From positions 111,895 to 175,894 of IMG/VR virus record IMGVR_UViG_3300042691_047309: a DNA stretch of 64,000 nt. The stretch is one strand, 5' to 3'. Source of the DNA: a virus. The notes beneath the pieces are model-generated. The model worked only from the letters and a program-made list of their open reading frames with translations, was not told where the DNA came from and did not search any database. Of the stretch, positions 58,657 through 64,000 are shown in pieces. Position 1 is the first letter of the stretch. Every line of letters starts with the position of its first letter. Both the position numbers and the translations under genes were made by a program.

Positions 58657-58908
58657 TTAATTTCTACTTAAAGGTTTATAATCAGGCATTACACCTTTGA
58701 AGTTTCTCTCTCCGGATAAATATGCTTCTTGGTCAGCTTTACAAGCAGCGTCATATTCAGGATCCTTTATCTCATCCTCTTTACATTTCATGCAAATGAC
58801 CTCTTCATTGAACATTGATTGGGTTGTTGAGTTGTCAGTTGGACCTTTACATCTATCACAGAATTCTCTATACATTGAGAATGATTCGAATGTTTTTATG
58901 TTTTTCAT
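58657..58908 (-). CDS. zinc-ribbon protein with leader
   Basis: An 83-residue protein. Leader MKNIKTFESFSMYREF is joined directly to a small two-CxxC domain (CDRC at 17-20 and CMKC near 39-42) and an acidic tail ending GERNFKGVMPDYKPL, a pattern found in small free-standing zinc proteins. Here it carries the leader. Operon with the next upstream gene (4-nt overlap). Confidence 0.8.
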   Translation of the reverse strand: MKNIKTFESFSMYREFCDRCKGPTDNSTTQSMFNEEVICMKCKEDEIKDPEYDAACKADQEAYLSGERNFKGVMPDYKPLSRN

Positions 58909-59417
58909 TTTTTGATTGTGTTAAAATCATTTTTAAGGAAGTTATTAAAATCTAAAACTTTTTTATCTTTCGATTTAATTTCTCCTTCTCCAGATGTAAA
59001 GTCTTGTCTTTTAGCAAAGATATCTTTAAGTGCTTTTAAATCTAACCTTTTTTGTCTTGATTTCTTTCCAGTTCTGGGTCCATGTTCTTTACCCATCGGA
59101 CTTGGCATTTTCTGAAAAACTCTATTGGATCCAGATGGATTGTATGGAATTGAAACATCACCCGAACCGACAGATCCGCCACCAGAAGCCCAGTTTGTAC
59201 CTATTGTAGTTCCTGCTAATCCAGATGGTTGAGCATTTACAACAGCTCCCATTCCACCGACAGATGGGCCACCAGTTGCTGATGTATCTTCGAGTATAAG
59301 CGACTCTTTTTGTTTTATTGTTGAAACTATTTGTTCAAACAATACTTCATCACTGTGGTCTTCTTTCAAAAATCTAGATTTAATTTGATATAATTCCATT
59401 AGGCTTAAATGTTCCAT
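58905..59417 (-). CDS. Gly/Ser-rich structural-type protein
   Basis: A 170-residue protein: helical N-terminus with repeated Glu (EDHSDEVLFEQIV, ILEDTSATGG), a Gly/Ser-rich flexible centre, then a basic segment (GPRTGKKSRQKRLDLKALKDIF). ILED at about 41-44 could be a maturation-protease site. Probably a virion or prohead component; not recognised. Confidence 0.7.
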   Translation of the reverse strand: MEHLSLMELYQIKSRFLKEDHSDEVLFEQIVSTIKQKESLILEDTSATGGPSVGGMGAVVNAQPSGLAGTTIGTNWASGGGSVGSGDVSIPYNPSGSNRVFQKMPSPMGKEHGPRTGKKSRQKRLDLKALKDIFAKRQDFTSGEGEIKSKDKKVLDFNNFLKNDFNTIKK

Positions 59418-59429
59418 AAATCTATATAT

Positions 59430-59705
59430 TCAATTTTGTAAGCGGTTTCTTAGAAAAGTTATCTCGTGTCTATATTTTTCTACCCATTCAAAAACTAAGG
59501 ATACATCATCACCAACAGTAAACGTTACCGCAAGTTGAGGATTGTCTATATCAACACCCTCGATATTAATTAGCATAATTTTATTTTTCACAGGTGTGTA
59601 ATATATCTGCATCTCAAAATCTTTAGACTTTCTCCAGAAAGTCTTTTTTGTTTTACCAACAATTACAACTTGACTCAATAATCTTTTTAGTCTTTTGTAA
59701 TTCAT
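59430..59705 (-). CDS. small hypothetical protein
   Basis: A 91-residue protein: basic N-terminus, beta-rich centre (MQIYYTPVKNKIMLINIEG) and a C-terminal helix. Twelve nt upstream of the previous gene on the same strand. Function unknown. Confidence 0.65.
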   Translation of the reverse strand: MNYKRLKRLLSQVVIVGKTKKTFWRKSKDFEMQIYYTPVKNKIMLINIEGVDIDNPQLAVTFTVGDDVSLVFEWVEKYRHEITFLRNRLQN

Positions 59706-59775
59706 TGTGAAGATTTTTTTTTGAACAAACTCGTTTATAACTTATATATAATTTACTAAATATAGAAAAACATTA

Positions 59776-60441
59776 ATGAATAAAGTGAAACTCTTAGAAG
59801 TAAAAAAACTTCTAAAAGAATTGGAGTTTATTGAATCTGATTTTGACTATCGAAATGAAATTATCGGAGAAGCAGATTCTGCTTTTATAAATTCAATCAA
59901 TCAATTCTTATCACTTCATCCAGAACTTAAGGAAATCTATGACAACAAAATTACGGAAAAAATTAATCAATCAATCAAAAAAACGGAAGAATTCTCAGGA
60001 GAATCTACAACGGAAAATTCCGAATTGGTTGAACCAGATGATATCGAAAACGAGAAAATTGAATCTGAAAATATTGAGGAGAATGAAGAGGAAGTTAAGA
60101 ATCAAAGCCATCTTTCGGTTATAAAAAAACTTTACAGAGAAATTGTAAAAATTACACATCCTGATAAAATTAAAAATAGTAGATTAAACGAGTTATATCT
60201 CAAATCAACACAATATTATGATAGTAATAATAAGATTGGAATTTATGCAGTTTGCAATGAGTTAAATATTAATTATGAAATATCAGATGATGACATTGAA
60301 TTGATTTATGGTGAAATAAAAAAATATCAACAGAAAATTAATTTTATTGAAAGTACATATACTTGGAAATGGTATAATTGTGATGACGATGGATTAAAAA
60401 ATCAAATATTGGTAAATTATATCAAACAAAAAATTACATAA
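59776..60441 (+). CDS. J-domain (DnaJ-like) protein
   Basis: A 221-residue protein. Acidic disordered middle (about 75-115), then a J domain: IKKLYREIVKITHPDKIKNS contains the HPD tripeptide needed to stimulate DnaK. The C-terminal 60 residues are helical. Likely recruits host Hsp70 to phage assembly or replication. Confidence 0.8.
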   Translation: MNKVKLLEVKKLLKELEFIESDFDYRNEIIGEADSAFINSINQFLSLHPELKEIYDNKITEKINQSIKKTEEFSGESTTENSELVEPDDIENEKIESENIEENEEEVKNQSHLSVIKKLYREIVKITHPDKIKNSRLNELYLKSTQYYDSNNKIGIYAVCNELNINYEISDDDIELIYGEIKKYQQKINFIESTYTWKWYNCDDDGLKNQILVNYIKQKIT

Positions 60442-61078
60442 CATTTATTTTAATCTTCTTGTCTTTTACTAAATCCTCTAATTCTTCTTTTCTAAAAGTC
60501 TCTTTATAAATATCATTAATCTTATCCTTATTCTGAAGTATCCACTCATTACCATTCGATGTAGTGTAGATATAGTTCTGGTCACCATCAACAATTTCAA
60601 TAGTTCTTGATGTAAGTTTATCATAAAACTTTTTGACATCATCTTTAATTTTATAAATTTTTACATCATTCCATTTTGAAACAGTGTCATTGAATATTTG
60701 CATAAGAATATAGAGTGGATTCTCTAGTTCACTACTATTTATGTCATATAAAAACATAAATCTACAAGGTTTATTTAAAAATGTTTGATAGTCATTTGAA
60801 TTTTCAAGAGGAGACTTCTTTAACGCTATACTTGATAAGGAGTTAATGAACTCTATGTTATCTGTTAAAACATCTAAATCTAACTTATCTTGAAAATCAT
60901 TTTGTGGCAATTTCAAAGTATCAAAGATATTTGTTTCCTCAGCGCCTATCGAAGATAGTAGTGCATCATGCCATACAGTTAGTGATTCAAGTAGATCCTC
61001 TACTCTCTGAAAATTTAAGTCGATGACCAACGATTCTTTGAACTGACTATATGTCTTGAGCCTTTTTAGATGTTTCAT
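60434..61078 (-). CDS. leader protein of unknown function
   Basis: A 214-residue protein with leader MKHLKRLKTYSQFKESLVID (F-K-E cut site). The body is helical and acidic with no motif I know. It sits back-to-back with the leader gene at 61125 across paired late-type boxes. Candidate internal protein. Confidence 0.75.
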   Translation of the reverse strand: MKHLKRLKTYSQFKESLVIDLNFQRVEDLLESLTVWHDALLSSIGAEETNIFDTLKLPQNDFQDKLDLDVLTDNIEFINSLSSIALKKSPLENSNDYQTFLNKPCRFMFLYDINSSELENPLYILMQIFNDTVSKWNDVKIYKIKDDVKKFYDKLTSRTIEIVDGDQNYIYTTSNGNEWILQNKDKINDIYKETFRKEELEDLVKDKKIKINVM

Positions 61079-61080
61079 AA

Positions 61081-61094
61081 TTTATATATTAAAA
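61081..61094 (-). promoter_or_regulatory. TTTTAATATATAAA box, minus strand
   Basis: Box 2 nt upstream of the start codon at 61078; paired with the plus-strand box at 61107. Confidence 0.55.
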
Positions 61095-61106
61095 AAAGAG
61101 ATTCAA

Positions 61107-61119
61107 TTTTAATATATAA
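61107..61119 (+). promoter_or_regulatory. TTTTAATATATAA box, plus strand
   Basis: Perfect box 5 nt upstream of ATG 61125. Confidence 0.55.
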
Positions 61120-61124
61120 GAAGT

Positions 61125-62483
61125 ATGAAATGGATCAGAGGTTATCAACTTTTTAAAGAATCAAAGACTTATGCTAACAAAAACATTATTAGTGAGATTT
61201 GCATCTCTATGGTTCTATTGAATAATGAATTTCTTGACTCAATATTAGATAGAGGACTAAAAGCTAGGTATTCTGAGAATTCTCAGATATTTTTAACAGA
61301 CTTAAAGAATTTACTTCTTGCTAAGAATAGACTTGAGTTAGGTAAATTTGTGGATGGTAAATGTGTAACAGATGATGAGGTTTCTAAAATAAACGGTGGA
61401 TTCGATGAGATAGATTTTGATATTGAAAAAGATTGGAATATACTTTTAAATGCTAGATTAGCTGCTCGTAGTATTATTGATAAACTACTCCCAGATCAAA
61501 AACTTGAATCTGAAATGATTTCAAAAGTTTATTGGTTAGGTCCTAATAAAGACAACGAAAACAAAGAAGATATTGTTTTAGAACTAAAAGACGGGAAACA
61601 ATTTTCATTTTACATAAATAAAAGTTTAAGTAGTCAAAAGAGCTCTTCTTTTAATACATTCGCTGAAGACTTATTAGGATCTAATTTAGAAAAACTATAT
61701 TCAGAAGAGTATTTACCAAAATGGGATAAATTAGTACAACAATGGATTAAAATAATTTATGAAAATTCTAATAAAAATATTCAAAGACATATAGAAAATT
61801 TCATTGATCCAAATAGAATAGATACTATGAAATATTTTGAATACTTTGATATTAGACACAGTGATCCTAAATTTAAACATTTAGGTGAGTTTATTGATGA
61901 GTTTAGTAAGAACATTTTAAAATTTGACGAACTACTTAATGAAGTTTGGAAAAACAAAGAAAGATGCTTTGTTGATGTCGATAGAGTTGAAAAAGATTGG
62001 AATGAAACAAAGATAGTTATTCTAAACTCAAAAATATTAGAGAACTTATTTACAAACTCGCTCAAAACTCAATTTCCAGAAGATATCAAAAAAGTTGATG
62101 ATAATTTTAAAGAAGCCGCTGGTACTGTTAAAATGAAATTTATTAAAACAGTTGTTGATAAAATGGGTTGCTTAGAAAGACCAATTTACTATGTCGGTAC
62201 AGGAGGTAAAGATTTTAATCTATTACCATCGAGAGAGTTCTTTAGAGAGAACTATGATAATTTACAACTATTATTTGACTACCACGTAAACTTTGAAATA
62301 AGTCAATTAGACAATGACTTTAAAATTAAATTGATACTTAATTTCGAAAATGAAAAACTAATCGAAATGGACATCATTATTAAATTTAGTGGAAGTGAGT
62401 TATCTGGAAAACTTAGTTCAAAATACAGGTATGAAATTCCTGCAAATTTTAACTATCTAGTCTCAAAGAATATCTTAGATTAA
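61125..62483 (+). CDS. leader protein, possible PD-(D/E)XK relative
   Basis: A 452-residue protein with leader MKWIRGYQLFKESKTY (F-K-E cut site). D149-I-V-L-E-L, then K155-D-G-K, and K166 at the end of the following strand (EDIVLELKDGKQFSFYINKS) resembles the D...x-x-K strand pair of PD-(D/E)XK proteins, as in the leader protein at 11719. The remainder is helical and charged. Activity uncertain. Confidence 0.7.
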   Translation: MKWIRGYQLFKESKTYANKNIISEICISMVLLNNEFLDSILDRGLKARYSENSQIFLTDLKNLLLAKNRLELGKFVDGKCVTDDEVSKINGGFDEIDFDIEKDWNILLNARLAARSIIDKLLPDQKLESEMISKVYWLGPNKDNENKEDIVLELKDGKQFSFYINKSLSSQKSSSFNTFAEDLLGSNLEKLYSEEYLPKWDKLVQQWIKIIYENSNKNIQRHIENFIDPNRIDTMKYFEYFDIRHSDPKFKHLGEFIDEFSKNILKFDELLNEVWKNKERCFVDVDRVEKDWNETKIVILNSKILENLFTNSLKTQFPEDIKKVDDNFKEAAGTVKMKFIKTVVDKMGCLERPIYYVGTGGKDFNLLPSREFFRENYDNLQLLFDYHVNFEISQLDNDFKIKLILNFENEKLIEMDIIIKFSGSELSGKLSSKYRYEIPANFNYLVSKNILD

Positions 62484-63619
62484 GCAGCGACTATAGTTGC
62501 CTTAAGCAACGGTAGTCCATTAGATAAACTCTTATTTAAATCAGCATATGCTTTTTGTTTATCCTTTTCAATTTTTTCTCTAAACGATTCATAAAGCTGT
62601 CTTTGTGTTTTATAAGGATTTACACCACCGGCTGGATTCGGAGCAAAGAAGCTAACAGCTGTATTTTTAAGTAGTGTATCATATCCTTCAATCTGAACCT
62701 GATAAGCTAAAAGAACTACAAGCTTAGCATCAATAAACTTAGAAATCGCGTCATATTTAAGTCTTTTTGATTCAATTTTTTTCATTTCCAAATTTAAGTA
62801 AGTAGATATCAATACTTTAGATTGTGGTTTTATGATAAAATCTAAATAATGAGTGTGTAAAAATAAATCCCCAATGGATGAAAGTTTCTTTTTTCCTTCT
62901 TTAATCATAGATTTACAAACATGATATATTGCATATATTCCAGATATGCTCAAAATTGAATGACTTGTTATAGGAGACCAACCAGCTCCATGATCTAAAA
63001 CACCCGTAGGATCCGCAGCTACTAACTCTATATAATCCGGAGGAACGTGAAATGATGTGTTCTCAAACTTAGTAGCTCTATCGATTAAAGTCATCATGTA
63101 ATTGAGGTCCTCATCTAACTCAGAGTTAAAATATTGTATTTTATGAAAGTCCGAAGCAACTTGTTTTTTCATTAAATAGATATCTTCAAACATTTTGTCC
63201 TCTCTTCTTAGTGGCTTGAAAGGAGAATCCGGATCATCGTCCATCTCTCTATCGGTTTTCACACCATCTAATCTATCAGATACAATTGATGGATTTAAGT
63301 CTTCATCATCTGTTGTCCATGGTACATAAAGTGGTCCTAATTGTTTTTTTAAATCCGTTCCATAAACCATTTTATTTGCATCTTCGTCTGACAAATAATC
63401 ACCGTTTTCTTCATCTCTTTTTTCATAGACAGGATAAACCTTTATAGTATTTGCTCTTTTAAGAGTCATTCTTTTATAACATTGTCTATCAGACATATAA
63501 TGTTGCTTAACATTAAAACTTGCTGGTAAAAAATATGCTTCATTAGTCAAGATAAATAGTCTGACAGTATCTTCCAAAATGTTCATTTCAGGACTAAAAC
63601 CTTGTTCCTTAAAATCCAT
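62480..63619 (-). CDS. virion-type protein of unknown function
   Basis: A 379-residue protein, with acidic loops around 75-130 (many Asp, with DDEDLNPS) and a helical C-terminal half. No signal peptide or membrane segment. Ends converge with the 61125 gene (4-nt overlap). An AAATATATAAAAA stretch upstream is a weak variant of the late-type box. Possibly structural. Confidence 0.65.
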   Translation of the reverse strand: MDFKEQGFSPEMNILEDTVRLFILTNEAYFLPASFNVKQHYMSDRQCYKRMTLKRANTIKVYPVYEKRDEENGDYLSDEDANKMVYGTDLKKQLGPLYVPWTTDDEDLNPSIVSDRLDGVKTDREMDDDPDSPFKPLRREDKMFEDIYLMKKQVASDFHKIQYFNSELDEDLNYMMTLIDRATKFENTSFHVPPDYIELVAADPTGVLDHGAGWSPITSHSILSISGIYAIYHVCKSMIKEGKKKLSSIGDLFLHTHYLDFIIKPQSKVLISTYLNLEMKKIESKRLKYDAISKFIDAKLVVLLAYQVQIEGYDTLLKNTAVSFFAPNPAGGVNPYKTQRQLYESFREKIEKDKQKAYADLNKSLSNGLPLLKATIVAA

Positions 63620-63670
63620 AATTTTTTTTTATTTTTATATATTTGATTAAACATCTTCTATCGACTGCTA

Positions 63671-63678
63671 TATAAATA
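63671..63678 (+). promoter_or_regulatory. TATAAATA element
   Basis: TATAAATA, identical to the phage T4 late -10 box, 21 nt before ATG 63700. With only one clear case it may be chance in AT-rich DNA. Confidence 0.3.
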
Positions 63679-63699
63679 AAAAATTAAAATTTTATCAAT

Positions 63700-64000
63700 A
63701 TGGCTACAAATTCAAAGCACAGAAAGAATCATAAACAAAAAGTAGAAGCTAGAAAAAAAAGAATGGCTCATCAAAAAAGAACTCAGGAAAAATTCCAAAG
63801 AGAATTTATTATGAATTTGATTAAACAAGAGCAAGAAAAAGGACTTTTTGAATCATCTACACCAGTTGATGGACCAGTTATTGATGGACCAGTTATTGAT
63901 GGACCAGTTATTGATGGACCAGTTATTGACGGACCAGTTATTGACGGACCAGTTATTGACGGACCAGTTATTGACGGACCAGTTATTGACGGACCAGTTA
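63700..64000 (+). CDS. basic protein with DGPVI pentapeptide repeats (partial)
   Basis: Starts MATNSKHRKNHKQKVEARKK, a Lys/Arg/Gln-rich helical head (about 1-50), then SSTPV and perfect DGPVI repeats to the window end. At least nine copies are visible and the frame stays open. It might be a ribosome- or DNA-binding head with an extended repetitive stalk. C-terminus lies outside the window. Confidence 0.75.
   Translation, partial: MATNSKHRKNHKQKVEARKKRMAHQKRTQEKFQREFIMNLIKQEQEKGLFESSTPVDGPVIDGPVIDGPVIDGPVIDGPVIDGPVIDGPVIDGPVIDGPV
63868..64000 (+). repeat. 15-bp tandem repeat encoding DGPVI
   Basis: Unit GATGGACCAGTTATT. The first four copies (63868, 63883, 63898, 63913) begin GAT; the next five (63928 to 63988) begin GAC. 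Otherwise identical, so the two blocks expanded separately and recently. Continues past the window end. Confidence 0.9.

Noticed and set aside
63868-64000. CRISPR-like array at the window end
   Set aside because: The 15-bp units are contiguous, in frame and without spacers; they encode a pentapeptide repeat.

Overview
The window looks like 64 kb of a strictly lytic, very large, AT-rich tailed phage with contractile-tail (myovirus) genes that infects a Bacteroidota, probably flavobacterial, host. Reasons: Bacteroidota-type promoters (TTG, 19-20 nt, TAnnTTTG) in front of many genes; a T9SS sorting domain and a TonB-dependent receptor of Bacteroidota style; a BFN-UVR bifunctional nuclease; a T4 gp6/J-like baseplate protein; a collar-domain protein; a phage sigma factor; and tRNA-Leu(UAA) and tRNA-Arg(UCU), which serve the abundant TTA and AGA codons. 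There is no integrase, rRNA or CRISPR array. Genes are tightly packed, often with ATGA/TAATG overlaps, and no gene-free stretch exceeds 300 nt (the longest is the 206-nt leader before 18732).

Layout. 1-4.8 kb: a well-expressed block with a VWA/metallopeptidase protein (partner of the MoxR-like ATPase at 23.0 kb) and a HAD phosphatase. 4.8-13 kb: proteins with a shared N-terminal leader (four tandem paralogs, a CCA-adding enzyme, a PD-(D/E)XK-like protein), a 2H phosphoesterase and a possible unimolecular spanin. 13-18.5 kb: a likely restriction-modification pair, nucleases and a collar-domain protein. 18.5-21.3 kb: an abundant unknown protein behind a structured leader, an envelope cassette (lipoprotein, mini-PspC, one-TM peptide, SGNH hydrolase), two tRNAs and a holin-like protein. 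21.4-28.3 kb: sigma factor, MoxR ATPase, RNase H-like protein, BFN nuclease, QueF-like protein, D12 adenine methylase. 28.3-32.8 kb: a TonB receptor/T9SS protein operon. 32.8-43.3 kb: class III nucleotidyl cyclase, P-loop kinase, RecB-like nuclease, Skp-like protein, FN3-like virion protein and an internal-protein-like gene. 43.3-53.8 kb: a metabolic operon (MazG, UDP-sugar dehydrogenase, PRPP synthetase, FolD, acyl-CoA dehydrogenase, glycosyltransferase, DHFR, NadR-like kinase). 53.8-64 kb: virion and baseplate genes, guanylate-kinase-like protein, more leader proteins, and a pentapeptide-repeat protein running off the end.

The most striking pattern is an N-terminal leader of the form M-K-x-[IL]-K-x-[FY]-x-x-F-x-E on about 15 otherwise unrelated proteins. 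It resembles the T4 internal-protein capsid-targeting sequence. It sits on enzymes (nucleotidyl cyclase, CCA-adding enzyme, zeta-like kinase, nuclease-like proteins), and most of these genes carry a TTTAATATATAA box just upstream of the start codon. My reading, an inference, is a late regulon of proteins packaged in the capsid and delivered with the DNA. A second pattern is a C-terminal tail R-x-x-K-[LI]-x-x-[LI]-[LF] shared by about ten small proteins.
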